Assembly (NCBI GenBank): GCA_947396885.1
Contig: OX377202.1
Location: 85,478,408 to 85,542,407 of the forward strand
Direction: 5' to 3'
Source of the DNA: Heligmosomoides polygyrus polygyrus
Taxonomy: Eukaryota > Nematoda > Chromadorea > Rhabditida > Heligmosomidae
Length of the DNA: 64,000 bases
Positions 11,988 to 23,112 of this stretch are shown here, piece after piece. The notes under the pieces are model-generated. The model was not told the DNA's origin. It searched no databases and saw only the letters and a list, made by a program, of their open reading frames with translations. Position numbers and translations under genes: made by a program. How positions within the stretch are numbered: position 1 is the first letter of the stretch; the number at the start of each line of letters is the position of its first letter.

Positions 11988-13248
11988 TTAGGTTGGAAAA
12001 AAGTCTCTTCACACTTCGAAATTTTTTTTACCCTTCCCCTTGTAAACGCACTAGCCAATGTTGATTGCTGATTTCGTAATCCTATCACACTTGTCTACCG
12101 TTCGCACGCAGACACAGGTTAAGACTCTTCTTGTAATTCGTTATCCATCCAATCTTCCGAGCTCAATGCCAGATCTACCTCATGGCCGTTTTCAGCACGG
12201 CATTTTTCAAGAATTCATTAAAGAATCCACAGCACGTCAGGCAGCAGACCAAATTAACCACATATATGGCTTGGGATCTACTACTCATCGCGCCTGTTAT
12301 GAGTGGTTCGGAAAGTCTTTAAAGGGAAATTATTCACTGAGGGCAAAGCATGGTCAGGAAGGCCAACTGGATTGGACGACAGTGAACTACACCATCTTCT
12401 TCGTACCGATAGTTGGCAGACGACACGTCAGCTGGCAGAGAAGCTCGAAGTGTCTCATAGGATAGTGGGGATCCATCTGAAGAATCTTGGCTTTCATGGA
12501 AATTTGGAGCTTGGATTCCACATGCCCTGTCAGACACTCAGAAAGGTCGACGGCTCTCCATCGCTGCTTCTCTTCTGTCCAGATAAGGAAGAAAATCGTT
12601 TCTTCCGCGGATTGTGACAGGCGAAGAGTCCTGGGTTCTGTGTGCCAACTTCCGAGGAAAAGGCAATGGGTACAAAAGGGAGAGAGCCCTAAGTCTGATC
12701 TCAAGCCCAATGTTCACGAACGGAAGATTCTCTTGAGTGTTTGGTGGATATCAGAGGAGTGATTTATCGACAAACTCTCAGAAGTGGAGAGACACTTACT
12801 GCTGCCACATACAGTGGCCAACTCCACAAAGTCGCCGCAGCTTTCCAAGAAAAGAGGCCTGAGAAGTCGAAGGTGATGATCCTGCATGACAACGCAAAGC
12901 GACATGCTGCAAGACTCACAAGAGAAACAATAAAGAAGCAGGGCTGGGAGGTATTGCCACATCCACCGAATAGCCCTGACGTCGGCCCTCCCGAATGCTA
13001 TTTCTTCCACGCTCTCAAGCAAGAAATTGGAGAGAAATATTTTGAAACGGACGAGGACCTCAAAAATTGGATTCAGCGGTGATTCGACTTCAGAACTGCA
13101 GTCTTTTACGCGAGAGGAATTAGAAAAATTACCACGTCTTTGGAGAAGTGTAGTAGAACAAAATAGAGTTTATCTCAATTGATTTGACTTTGTAGTTGTG
13201 AAGTAATAAATCTTTGAAAAAAATGAAAAGACTTTTTTTCCAACCTAA
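11988..13248 (+). mobile_element. Near-complete mariner transposon
   Basis: The 1,261-bp element has inverted ends starting TTAGGTTGGAAAAAAGTC and a TA target duplication (11,986-11,987 and 13,249-13,250). Length, terminal sequence and transposase all fit the mariner family. The ends are well preserved while the gene inside is broken, so the element could at best be moved by a transposase supplied from elsewhere. Confidence 0.9.
12163..13081 (+). pseudogene. mariner transposase, frameshifted and catalytically altered
   Basis: Reading starts at MPDLPHGRFQHGIF (12,163), shifts frame near 12,310, and continues with RPTGLDDSELHHLLRTDSW, then QLAEKLEVSHRIVGIHLKNL, the paired helix-turn-helix region. 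After further shifts it gives VTGEESWVLC near 12,614, HDNAKRHAA near 12,886 and HPPNSPDVGPPECYFF near 12,960, ending at the TGA at 13,080-13,082. Mariner enzymes use a DD34D triad. Here the first position (TGDE) reads TGEE, the second is intact, and the third (PSD) reads PPE at the right spacing. With several frameshifts it is a pseudogene. Confidence 0.85.
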
Positions 13249-13270
13249 TAAAAAGTAAATAGTAGACAGC

Positions 13271-13272
<2 letters not shown>

Positions 13273-13312
<40 letters not shown>
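13273..13312. repeat. (TA)n microsatellite
   Basis: About 40 bp of alternating T and A between the mariner element and an RTE fragment. Confidence 0.9.
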
Positions 13313-13315
<3 letters not shown>

Positions 13316-13317
13316 CG

Positions 13318-13845
13318 AACAAAGAGTACTATGCGATAAAAATATACCAGAGCGCCTCAATAAGAAGATCTACAGGACGGTCGTCCGACCACTAGTTGTG
13401 TTGGCCCTGACTAAAGCGATTGAAAAAGAAAAATGAAAAGAAAGAAAAAGAAAAAGAAAGATTAGAAAGAAATGCGCTTCGGCGTAATGCAAACGGAATA
13501 CTGCGGTGGACGGCTGGAGTCCAGCGTATGGATCGAGTAGGCAAGACTCCATGCAGCAATGTCAAGGTTAAGACCATTCCTACGGAAGGTGTCATCTTTT
13601 CCACAAACCACAAATACAACACGTGTCACCTCGGATTGTACTTGTGCAAAAGGTGACGCCATCCCTAGGAAAGGTCTTAACCTTGATGTGCCCGGAAGGC
13701 TTGCACGAGAGCGACCTAACCAGTTCTGGCCTGATGCGCTAAATCAGGATTTGAAGATGGCCAGGTTGCATCCCGATCAGGCATTTGGTCTGAAATAGTG
13801 TCGCAGCATATATGAGGCGGGCCATGCTATTAAGCGGAACAAATG
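13318..13845 (+). pseudogene. RTE-type LINE 3' fragment
   Basis: The sequence matches the 3' part of the RTE at 48,459-51,609. It includes the segments for LCDKNIPERLNKKIYRTVV-like residues near 13,330-13,390, LRWTAGVQRMDRV near 13,500 and LNQDLKMARLHPDQAFGLK near 13,740-13,795. A purine-rich GAAAGAAAAAG stretch near 13,415-13,470 interrupts it. It is strongly 5' truncated and frameshifted. Confidence 0.7.
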
Positions 13846-13979
13846 CTCAGGAAGAAGGGGAAAACAGGGGAAATCATAAAAGCATAAACGAGAGCACTTT
13901 CTCCTGGTTAGAAGAAAACACTGACCAAGACCACCTACTGGTGATTTAAACTGGTGATTTTTAGCAGGGTGGTAGGAAA

Positions 13980-14184
13980 CTCCTGAGGTATTCGACATTT
14001 TTCTTCATTATATGTCTTTTTATTCAACAGTATAATCACCATCATTAGTCACTGCCATATGACACCTAGGACGCAGATAAGCGATTCCCTCCCAGAACTG
14101 GGAAGACGACGAGTCAAAGAAATTGTTGACCGCCCCTTCAACATCTTCAATTTTGGCGATTTTTTCCTTGCTAGGAATGCCTTA
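13980..14184 (-). pseudogene. mariner-like transposase relic, copy 2, C-terminal part
   Basis: The minus strand encodes KIEDVEGAVNNFFDSSSSQ then FWEGIAYLRPRCHMAVTNDG before a stop, the typical end of a mariner transposase. The foldback element at 14,185 separates it from the N-terminal part at 17,203-17,760. Confidence 0.7.
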
Positions 14185-14365
14185 CAAGGAGAGCCTCCGG
14201 AGTGGCGGTGAGCTTTTGCGATGCAATTTTTACAGGATGTATGGTCCCATGTGGGGAGTCCAAAACCATAGTTACTTTTCCCGGAATGCTCTTCTGTGGT
14301 CGAAAAAAAACCGTCTGAACACGTGAGCGGGCAGCTCATAACGCCCTGCTGCCACATCGATCCGG

Positions 14366-14440
14366 AGTGGTCGGTTGGCGTAATGGTAACGGGGTCGCCT
14401 CTTGGGTGCACCGAGCGGGTTTGATGGTTCGGTCCCCGCT
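14366..14440 (+). promoter_or_regulatory. Pol III A-box/B-box-like segment in foldback arm
   Basis: TGGCGTAATGG matches an internal A box, and GGTTCGGTCCC about 50 bp later resembles a B box. The opposite arm repeats it in inverse (about 16,960-17,035). No complete tRNA cloverleaf was evident, so it is read as a tRNA-like relic or promoter. Confidence 0.4.
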
Positions 14441-14476
14441 GTGGTCAATGTTTTTGCACACATCAGATCGTTATTA

Positions 14477-15372
14477 TTAGGGGGGGGGGGGAAGTAATGA
14501 GACACACCATGCCGTGTCCATATATCTCGTGGCTGGTGTCTGGTTTCGTGCTTACCGTATTTGTATGTTTGTATGCTAGCTACTGAAGGCCACCTGAGAA
14601 GTTACCATTTCCGCCCTTTCCAGAAGCATGCCAAAACCGCAGTCTGTCTCATGCGGAAATTCCGATCTGACGAGTCGCGCAAATCTCGCCCAATTCCCAA
14701 CCCCAAGCAGCCTGGGAGCAATATTCACGCAAGATGAGAAGTACGTCTTCTACCTTAACCCTGCCAAGCAGCGAGTCTGAGTGAGGCCTGGTGACCTGTT
14801 ACCGACCTTCGTTCGGCGAGATGTTCACGGTGGGAAGCACCTTTGGAGCTTTTGGGTCTGCGCCCGTGGATCGGTTTACCGGAAGCTGTTTCCCAAGAGC
14901 ACTACGATGAACTCTAAGGCCATAGTGAACGAAATAGAAGAGATGGGCCGGCGACTCGCTCTTATTCATTCGCAGCGCTTCAAGAAGGTCCTCCTCTTCG
15001 TCAACGCCGCACCCCATCGGGAACAAGTAACCACGGATAAGCTTGGCCAGCTGGGCTACGTTCACATGCCTCACCCACCGTATTCGCCGGACATCTCTTC
15101 ATGCGATACCACTACTTCTTGAGCTTACAGGACTTCCTGGTCGGAAGGGACACAAGAACCCAAGCAGTCCTTGACAATCATATCGAGCAGTTGATCAACA
15201 CCAGGCCCATGAAGTTCTGGAAGAATGGGATCAGGAAGTTGGCTGAGCGATGGCAGCAAGGTCATTGCCCTTAATGGCAAATGCATTCCTCAGCGTCGTT
15301 GAGTTGTAATTGAATTATAAAGAGATAAAGATTTTTTCAATTTGTCTCATTACTTTTGCCCCCCCCCCCTAA
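14477..15372 (+). mobile_element. Deleted mariner derivative, copy A
   Basis: The ends TTAGGGG..AAGTAATGAGAC with inverse CCCCTAA sit inside TA (14,475-14,476 and 15,373-15,374). The G runs in the terminal repeats have expanded to about 12 bases, against GGGGGCCAAAAG in copy B at 38,183. Inside, DEKYVFYLNPAKQ (first catalytic region), LLFVNAAPHREQ and MPHPPYSPDISSCD are visible up to 15,122. Copy B reads FDNA where this copy reads FVNA, so the second catalytic Asp is lost. A one-base deletion near 15,108 breaks the frame. Both copies lack the N-terminal DNA-binding region. The element lies within the left arm of the foldback element, so it arrived later. Confidence 0.85.
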
Positions 15373-15589
15373 TATTATGGGCTTGCGTGACCACAGGAGT
15401 CGATTTGTACACAACCAATGCTTTTAGCATTTAAACCTAGCCTTTTTGGGCTTTCATTTGAGTTACCTCTCAATGGATCGTATTTGCACTGTACCATATC
15501 AGCAACGATACCGTAGATGCACACAAACACATAAACTTCACGGGATAAGTATGAATTTGGTTTGATAGAGGTAAAAATTTAACGGCAGT

Positions 15590-16308
15590 AGTTAAAAGTT
15601 CCGACTCCACCGACAAGACTTCGGTCGAAATTTTTTTTTCGCTGAAACTTCGTCTAGGGGGGTTATTTGGGGTGCTGACCACGAATCTGACTTTCCGTTT
15701 TTGAAATTGCAGCCGATTACGGTAGATTACGGTAGCTAAAGGTAATTAAGGCTGCCGAGGTCATAATCATCGATTTTGCCCAAACTTCGCCTAGGGGGTT
15801 ATTTGGGGTGCCGATCATGAATCTGACATCCGTTTTTCGTTTTACGCCGGAGTTTGGGCGAAATCGGTGATCATTACCTTAGTCACCCGTACCTTCCGTA
15901 ACCTACCGTATTCCAGCGTAAAACGAAAAATGGATGCCAGATTCGTGATCAGCACCCCAAATAACCTCCCTAGACGAAGTTTGGGCAAATTGGTGACTAT
16001 GACCTCGGCAGCCTTAGTTACCCGTACCTATCGTAATCTACCGCACTCCTGCGTAAAACGAAAAACGGTTGTCAGATTCGTGTTCAACACGCCAAATAAC
16101 CCCCCTAGACGAAGTTTCAGCGAAATCGGTGACCCTGCCTGGACCACCCGGGTTATCGGTATGGGTGGTCTCCGACGGAATCATGAAAAACGGTTGTCAG
16201 ATTCGTGATCAGCACCCCAAATAACCCCCCTAGACAAAGTTTCAACAAAAAACATTTTTCGACCGAAGTCTTGTCGGTGGAGTCGGAACTTTTAACTAGT
16301 GCCAATTT
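15590..16308. repeat. Inner inverted repeat with ~135-bp internal units
   Basis: Arms of about 95 bp (15,595-15,690 and 16,205-16,305) enclose degenerate repeats built around CCAAATAACCCCCCTAG, CAGATTCGTGATCAGCACC and GTAAAACGAAAAACGG in both orientations. The same unit occurs at 32,715-33,190 and in decayed form near 1,830-1,920. Confidence 0.7.
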
Positions 16309-16309
16309 A

Positions 16310-16796
16310 ACATTAACAATAAAATGCCCTTTTCATCCGCCGGTTGCATGATTATTTGACACATCATCACCTGGAATTTGCTACACAGGGCAGAAATGGC
16401 ATCTTGACAGAAAGTAAATAGCATAGAACACCATACGAACTGGATTCCATTCGCACGTATTTGTTCGATTGCAGATTATAAGCCAGACCTACCGGCATTT
16501 CTGCGAGCCGGTATTTCGGCCATGTCTGAGATACGCTTGCGTGGCGGCTGGATAAGTTGATGATCACCCGGTGCCCTTCTCTACGCCTACCGATTACGCC
16601 TTCAAATAAGAAGAAGAAGTGATGCCTTGTCAGGGAGAGGAAGATTGTTCGTCTCTAGCGTTTATAAGATGCTGCTGGTGTGATAACGATTATGTTTCAA
16701 ATGTTTCATAGTTCTATATCACAATTTTTGGCTATCATCGTCAGCAATAAACACGGTTACTTTATGTGAGCAAGAAATTTTTTTATGTTAGCGACC
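16310..16796. other. Unassigned interval inside the foldback element
   Basis: No gene recognised. A GAAGAAGAAG run near 16,607 recalls the RTE 3' tail, but no RTE coding sequence precedes it. Confidence 0.35.
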
Positions 16797-17202
16797 CAGT
16801 AGAATGGTACAGTGCAAGTACGATCCATTGAGAGGTAACTCAAAGCCCAAAAAGGCTAGGTTTAAATACTAAAAGAATTGATCGTGTACAAATTGCCTCA
16901 TGTGATCACGCAAGTCTATAATATTAACGATCCGATGAGTGCAGAAATACTGCGGCACCGGGAACCGGACCATCAGACTCGGTGCACCCGAGAGGCAACC
17001 CTGTTACCACTACGCCAACCGACCACACCCGGATGGGTTGGCAGCAGGGCGCCATGAACATCGCGCTCACGTGTCCAGACGGTTTTTTTTTTCGACCACA
17101 AAACAGCATTCCGAAAAAAGTAACTATGCACACACGGGACCCTACACCCTGTAAAAATTGCATCGCAATAGCTCACCGCCACTCCGGATGCTCTCCTTGT
17201 TA

Positions 17203-17760
17203 GGGGAGCAGAATAAGTGAAGTCATAGGGAGCAGTATCAGCGAGATACATTTGTCGCGAATCCCAGAAACAGAATGAAAGGCACTTCTTGGGGAGGAAA
17301 CCCACTTCGGCTGGCTCTTGCTGCTCTTCTCCTTAATGGAGCAGCACGGCACGATGTGTGTTAGAGTCGCAGAAGATCCCACTCTTATCTCCAGTAATCG
17401 GGTCATCCAGAAATTCCTTTCGATGCGGATGCAGACGGAAAGACTAACAAATGGATATCCTGGTGAACCACATGCTATTGTTGAGGGATCCATCGAGTCA
17501 GCACTTTTCTTTAGCCTACGAGCTGTAGCCGAGAGGAGTGTTGGACGGGTACATTCGAGTCTCGCCGCAAGACTGCGGGTTATAACACCCGGATCGTTCT
17601 TGACAGTGTCGGGAATGGCGGAGCATTCCATTGTGTGAGGGCGTCCTGACCGATGCTTGCCGTCGAAGCCAGTGTTTCCTCCTCTGCAGCGAGCGAACTG
17701 TGGCTGACAGTGTTGATGGAAGTGGTGTGCACTTCCACTGCGCTGTAGATGTTTCGAGCG
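17203..17760 (-). pseudogene. mariner-like transposase relic, copy 2, N-terminal part
   Basis: On the minus strand the relic reads GKHRSGRPHTMECSAIPDTV then DPGVITRSLAARLECTRPTL, the linker and second helix-turn-helix of a mariner transposase. The region where the first catalytic motif belongs, near 17,390, is decayed (FWMTRLLEIRVGSS). The C-terminus continues at 14,184 beyond the inserted foldback element. Confidence 0.7.
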
Positions 17761-18079
17761 GAAACCGGGCTATATGCAGGGTGGAAGCTAAGATTCTGTC
17801 GCTATGTGACTCGCTAGAACAGTACTCGAAAACCTTCAAAAACAGTATTGTTCCAGCATTTTGTTTAGAAAGCTTATGCAAACTAGAAGTCACAAATTCA
17901 TTTCAAAATGTCCCACTTGACCTTCATGCAGGCTTTCAAACTGCAGAAACGATAGCAAATAGTGTTACGAAACACGTGACGAAGCAGGAGTGGTTTACAT
18001 AATAACATGCGATCACCTTAATCAACGAGAAATTGAAATCACAGTGAAGTTAAAGTCGCGAAGAATGTATATATTTCAG

Positions 18080-18280
18080 AACAAGAGTAGACACAAGATA
18101 GAGAAAACCCATCATAAGAAGACCGTAAGCTCAGACGAGGTTTTTAAATTTCTTAATGTGAGTCTGTTGTTTTGTTTACTTTTCTCGTTGGGAATTCTTT
18201 TGGATGGCGGCGATGTGAATAGAACGCGTCGATTTCAGGCTCATTTCGACAAAAGTTTTTTGTTCTGTCAATCCTTTTAA
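18080..18280 (+). CDS. Last two exons of an unknown gene
   Basis: Exon 18,080-18,157 has the acceptor TATATTTCAG and donor GTGAGT and is 26 codons in phase 0. Exon 18,239-18,280 has the acceptor CGATTTCAG and ends with TAA. The 81-bp intron is of nematode type. The product ends HKKTVSSDEVFKFLN joined to AHFDKSFLFCQSF. The family is not recognised, and no upstream exon was found, because 13.98-17.9 kb is filled with transposons. Confidence 0.4.
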   Translation, partial: NKSRHKIEKTHHKKTVSSDEVFKFLNVSLLFCLLFSLGILLDGGDVNRTRRFQAHFDKSFLFCQSF

Positions 18281-19590
18281 TTCTCTGACGAAGTTCAGTA
18301 AGACAGGAAAACAAAATTCGTGTAGTTCTTGCGGTCGTATGGTTTCATTTCTTTGTCATTGCACCGAGTCAATATCAATTACAAACGCGGAACTATATCT
18401 GTTATTTATTTATTTATTTATTTAACTGCACTTGAAAGTGCACTGCAACGCCAATGAAATCGTCGAGCAAACAAAATAACTGTTAGAAGCAAAAAAGTTG
18501 AATAAACGTTCAATTAGAAAATCTATTTCATTTAGTAATTACTACCTGGCTACACTGATCCTATGGCAGCTCCCGTAACAGCGTACCTATACTGCGTAAT
18601 GTATAAAAGATTAGAAGTCGAGTCGAAGACCTGAAGACCTACCCGAGTTCAAGCGTAGCTCACAAAGGATTATAAAGCGCAATATAAATATTTCAAATAG
18701 TAGTGTACAGATTGGGTGGTGACGTGTTTTGTGTGCTATAGAAGCAGTGGAGAGATAGATGTCAGCTTGGGCAACGCAACTAAGGGAGGTTGTGCTGGGG
18801 CGGGCCGGCAACACAGGCGTCTATTTGATCTGGTACGAACTCCAGGCGTAAAACCGAGGCCCAAGTGAACAGCTGATAAGCACCAAGTCACTTGTTGAGC
18901 TCTCCTTATATCAAGTAGAGCGGTAATTTAGGAAAACCACAGTAGAAAGAGGAAATATATTTTTGAACTATATAGCGCGATGAATTCTATGAGCAGAGTG
19001 CTGTTTGCGCCGAAGACGGTTAAGAATTGGGATATCGGCAATATTGAAAGCATTCTCATTCAATCGCTATGACGGCTTGTCTTTGTAAAAGGGAACCAGG
19101 TCTTTACGATCAAAAGATTCTTTCAATCATTCTTCGGAAAGCTGGAGTCTCTCTTCCTTAGTTATTCACACTTAATTTACTTTCATCTGCTACCTCTGCT
19201 TCTTTTTCGCTTTTTTGTAGGAAAACATTGCTGCATTAAATAAGTAAACAAAGGAGAACAAAAATCAAAGCAATAAGGAACTATGATTAGTATTTAAAAA
19301 TGGGAAGGAGTGACTCATTAACGTTTAGCTCAAACTACTTGAATCCGCAGAAATGGAGCGATTTCTTCTTAGATTTCTTTGCTAGTTACCATATCTCGGT
19401 TAAGGGCGATTCCCAGCAGCCTCGAAGCTGTCAGACGGCGAAAGTATAAGTGCAATACATGACGTATATGAGGGAGAGCATTTTGGTGTATATCGTTCAT
19501 GTACATTTTTGAACACTAAAAGAGGCTTCCTTCCACATTTCGGAACTGCTGCAACAACGACACGCCGAACTGTGAAAGTAGAGTAATTCA
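18281..19590. other. Unassigned interval with a TTTA tail
   Basis: A TTTATT run at 18,403-18,424 resembles the minus-strand 3' end of a CR1 element, but no CR1 coding remains upstream of it. Nothing else is supported. Confidence 0.35.
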
Positions 19591-19905
19591 GGGGCCGGAT
19601 TCATGAAACGCAGGAAGCGGGTGATATGCGATATCGTCTCTCTCCTCTCACTCCCGCCTCGCTCTCTTACCTCATCTACCGTCTCTCGCCTCGTCTACCA
19701 GCTGGCTCTCTCACCTGATCGTTTCCCGTGGAAGCCAGGAACGTTCCCGGGAACGTTGAAGGCTTCCCGTGGGAAGCGACCGGGGCAGGAAGCAAAAGTT
19801 CGTGTTCACGAACTTGCCGGGAAGCAACGCAAGGCTCCCGCGCCAATGGCGGGAGGCTCCCGGCCTACACGCACTCAACCGGTCGGGAACGCCGGGAAGC
19901 AGTCA
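19590..19905. repeat. GC-rich dispersed repeat
   Basis: It begins GGGGCCGGATTCATGAAACG and contains short inverse segments such as TTCGTGTTCACGAA and GGGAGCC/GGCTCCC. Related sequence occurs at 21,550-21,690 and 41,600-42,200, so it is probably a non-autonomous DNA element; open frames inside it are not credible genes. Confidence 0.5.
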
Positions 19906-20027
19906 ATGAAGTGGTGTGAGCAGTTGCACACAATGGGATTTCGAAGAGATAAGGTCAAGGTTTGGCTGCTGTCACTTACTTTATTGAAAAAAATCACATA
20001 ATTTATCTGAAACATTGATCTTGAATA

Positions 20028-20075
20028 GTTCTTCCGTCGGATGCGCCACGCACTCTATTTCTGCGGGATATCGCG
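20028..20075 (-). mobile_element. tRNA-derived SINE, 3' fragment
   Basis: It carries GGATGCGCCACGCACTCTA and CTGCGGGATATCGCGG, the 3' body of the SINE family. The head is absent. Confidence 0.6.
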
Positions 20076-20869
20076 GTACCACTTTTTATTCATTCCCGAT
20101 GCCAGTCGGTGGACATTTTAAGAGCACATTCTGAGTGGAAGAGATGACATCGTCAGCGAGATAGTATTGTACTTCGGAATAAACAACAAAAGGCGCAAAT
20201 AAGGTCGGGGAGTAACCCCTACTCAACGGTTTGTGCTTTTTGAAACCGAATTTTTTTTGCAGCACCGGCGTGTTCTTCCCCTACAGTGAACTGAGGTAGG
20301 CCATGTCTGATGCAATTTTACATACACGTGTCTTCTTACCAAGACGGACCTCTGAGTATGGGTGACCCTCCCTCCGACCCTATTTGCGCCCAACAAAATA
20401 AAAATAAAATAAAAAAATGTATGAAATTAGAAATTAATTCTTCAGTACTTAGTAGTTCCAAATTCGAAAGAGTCTACAAACTGTTATCACAACCCTTAAG
20501 CCATTTCTTCTTGCAGTCTGTCTTCGTCTCATCTTTAGAGAATGTGGAGGATAACTTTCTTCTAATGGTCGCACGTCCAACGCTGAGCGCTACGTCCTGA
20601 GTGCGTCTACGCAGAGGTTTCGTAGAAATCGAAGAAACATGTGAAAAGATAAAACGCCACGTAGGTGACCACGCCAAGAACGGGGCATTTCCACACGACG
20701 ATCTAAACGATCGCTATGGACACCAAAGAGGATGTCACCTCACTTATTATATGCAACTGTTTCGATCTTTAATGACGTTCGAAAGTCAGACACGCTGACG
20801 TGTTTGCCAAGTCGTCGAAAATTAGGCGAGCCGTCAACTTAATGCCAGGCGCTGGAGGAGAGCCGTCAC

Positions 20870-21070
20870 GGACTGAGTTAAACGAGATGTTAAAAGAATG
20901 CGGCACAGAATGCTCACTAGCGTGCTGGTCGAGCTTCTTCGTGATTGCCCTGAACCCAAGATGTGACGCTGTTTGTGGCGCTCGAGCAAGGAAGATCCAT
21001 TGAAGCACTCTGACATACGACAGGGACGAATGGAGACGTTGCTGGCGCCCGCTCGTGCGACCGTTCTCTG
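20870..21070 (+). pseudogene. RTE-like LINE C-terminal fragment
   Basis: The plus strand encodes WSSFFVIALNPRCDAV then RKIHWSTL and, after a frameshift, [11 protein letters not shown]. This matches the end of the LINE at 59,230-60,575 ([36 protein letters not shown]). Only the last ~65 codons remain. Confidence 0.65.
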
Positions 21071-21544
21071 CTAAACTTCGTGGGTCTATAGAAAACATAC
21101 GTAATATCCAACAGTACAGAAAGGCGATCTAGAAGAGGCGACTCGACGTTCAATGTTGGCTGGTGACTACCAGACCTTCGCAAGAAGGGCATAGAACTGT
21201 CCATCATTTGACCTCCACGATTTCACGCAGAAGTAGAATCGCCTAGATTTTCTAGAGGAGAATTTGCAATATGTTGCAATTTGTTGAAGAGCCTCGAGCG
21301 GAAGCAATGAATTCATTCAGTGGAACGAAAACAATTCAGTGGAATCGTCCAGCTAGAATAAAACACTGATTTTCCCATAAGTTCGCCCTGTAATGCAGCC
21401 CATTCCCGTCCACTGTACTTCTGAGCCTGAATGTCGTGTGTATGGATCTCTGCAAGATTAGAAATACATGAATATCCAGTTAAAAAACCGGTACTTTGAG
21501 AAATTAGTTTTTAAATTCTTGCAATTCCCGCCTCCGCTGCGAAT

Positions 21545-21690
21545 CTAACTCGTGCGTCGCGGTCGCCCCTGGTGGTTCATGAATACCAATCGAGCTGCGA
21601 GAAGCCGGGAGCGGGATTCGGCGGGAGCGGGAAGGCATTGCCTGCCTTCCCGCTTCCGCCGCTTCATAAAGACGGGTACAGAAGTACTCA
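21545..21690. repeat. GC-rich dispersed repeat fragment
   Basis: It shares GGTTCATGAATACC and GGGAGCGGGAAGG..CCTTCCCGCTTCC with the repeats at 19.6 and 41.6-42.2 kb and has an internal hairpin GGGAAGGCA..TGCCTTCCC. Confidence 0.5.
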
Positions 21691-22189
21691 ATGGTGAGGC
21701 GTCAACTACGCGCAGTTTCAGGAAGCTCTCCACAAACACTCTATCAAATGTGAAGAACTCGCCTTCGCAATGAGTGCGTCGTACAACTTTTGCAGCTACA
21801 AACCACATCATTTTCAGGGCCTTTGGTTAGCAAGCGGTTAGTTTATGATCACGCTTTCAGCTTTTTTCATGAGTCCGTCAGTCATTTTTAAATAGCCTAT
21901 TACCTTTAAAAAACCCAGTCAACTTTCATTAACACTTGATACATTGATAGGATGCACACATTCTTTGGATGTTTGACTTTAATCCGTTTTTAGCAAAAAG
22001 CTAATCTGAGATTTTTATTCTGGCGCATTCCTGTTTGAAAAAAGAAAATTAAAAAAGCTTTTTGGGTGCAATACTAAGCTATGATGTCATCACTCAGTGA
22101 GGTTCTGGTCCCTTAGGCCTAGGTAGATGAAGGCCATCGCATTGCCTTTCATCTTCAAGCGGTCTCATTTTGAGTAAAAGTGGGTAGTG

Positions 22190-22875
22190 AAATGGGCGCA
22201 ATCGCAATGGCAAAATAGAGAAGGGTTGGTAAATTTAAGAAATATATATCTTATTGGACGGGTATATAAGCAATACAAGACTACTTACCATTTGACCTCA
22301 ATCGTGCCGGCGCCATGGTGGTTGTGGGGGAGGGGGGGGGGGGGGTGCTCTCAACACCTTCACACATGCCAATAACAGAAAGGAAACGGTGCTATACACA
22401 GAGCAAGAATGGAACAATAATCTGATCAGCTTACTAGGGGCTGAAACCTAAAAAGGAAAACTACAGAGTAATAAAGCATAAACTGAGCGACGCCCGGCGA
22501 GCGCCGCTGCGTGGAAGTGCCGAATCGATAGGTCGCCCACTTCGATACCCATCTTTCTCGAATTTTTCGACGATCACACTGTTAATCCATTGGGTCATGT
22601 CTTCACGAGACGTTACACCAGCTAACATGTTCAGTCTCCATAGAGTCTCCATAGAAGCACTTCGAATAATGTCGGAAGGAAGGCAATAACTGTGTTTGGA
22701 ATAAACCCCTATCCGAGCCGCTTTGCGGCTGTTTTTCTTTTAAATTCGAATGATGGAGATTGTTAGGTTTTGCCAGTGAGCCACCTAAGATGTGCTCTGT
22801 CACATACTAGGTGGCTCACTGACGGTTGACTTAAATTTACCAACCCCTCTATTTTGGTACATATTGCGCCGTGAA
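22190..22875. mobile_element. Inverted-repeat element of unknown class
   Basis: Arms near 22,196-22,237 and 22,831-22,871 (AAAATAGAGRGGTTGGTAAA) are inverse. A nested hairpin at 22,770-22,830 pairs CAGTGAGCCACCTA with TAGGTGGCTCACTG. The minus strand between is open for 63 codons (REDMTQWINSVIVEKFEKDG) with no recognisable family. A run of G lies near 22,329-22,343. Confidence 0.5.
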
Positions 22876-22949
22876 ATGCCTTACTTGCGGTCTTAGACAG
22901 TCTTTATCGGCGGCATGAGCGATTAAGACCGCAGTAAAGGCAGAATAGG

Positions 22950-23112
22950 TTTATAGAGTTTGTTCGAATCTACGGAAGCGTTTAGTGGGCGCACGACTCG
23001 CGACGTAATGATAAGCTCTCATATCGATTGCGCGACGCGATGGATCGATATGGGTGTTTCTTATTATCGCGTCGCGCGTCGCGACACGATAATAAGAAAC
23101 AGACACTAAATG
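22950..23112. repeat. Palindromic MITE-like sequence with hairpin
   Basis: The ends AGCGTTTAGTG and CACTAAATGCT are inverse. Inside, GTTTCTTATTATCG at 23,056 pairs perfectly with CGATAATAAGAAAC ending at 23,100. Confidence 0.55.

Larger units (their letters stand above)
14185..17199. mobile_element. Foldback element with TTA target duplication
   Basis: The ends CAAGGAGAGCCTCCGG and its imperfect inverse are flanked by TTA (14,182-14,184 and 17,200-17,202). Long arms pair 14,185-14,477 plus 15,373-15,505 with 16,797-17,199. An inner pair of arms joins 15,595-15,690 with 16,205-16,305. Both outer arms carry a segment with A-box and B-box-like sequence. A mariner derivative is inserted in the left arm. 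A three-base TWA duplication recalls PIF/Harbinger elements, but no transposase is encoded, so the superfamily is unproven. A third copy begins at 63,155. Confidence 0.75.
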
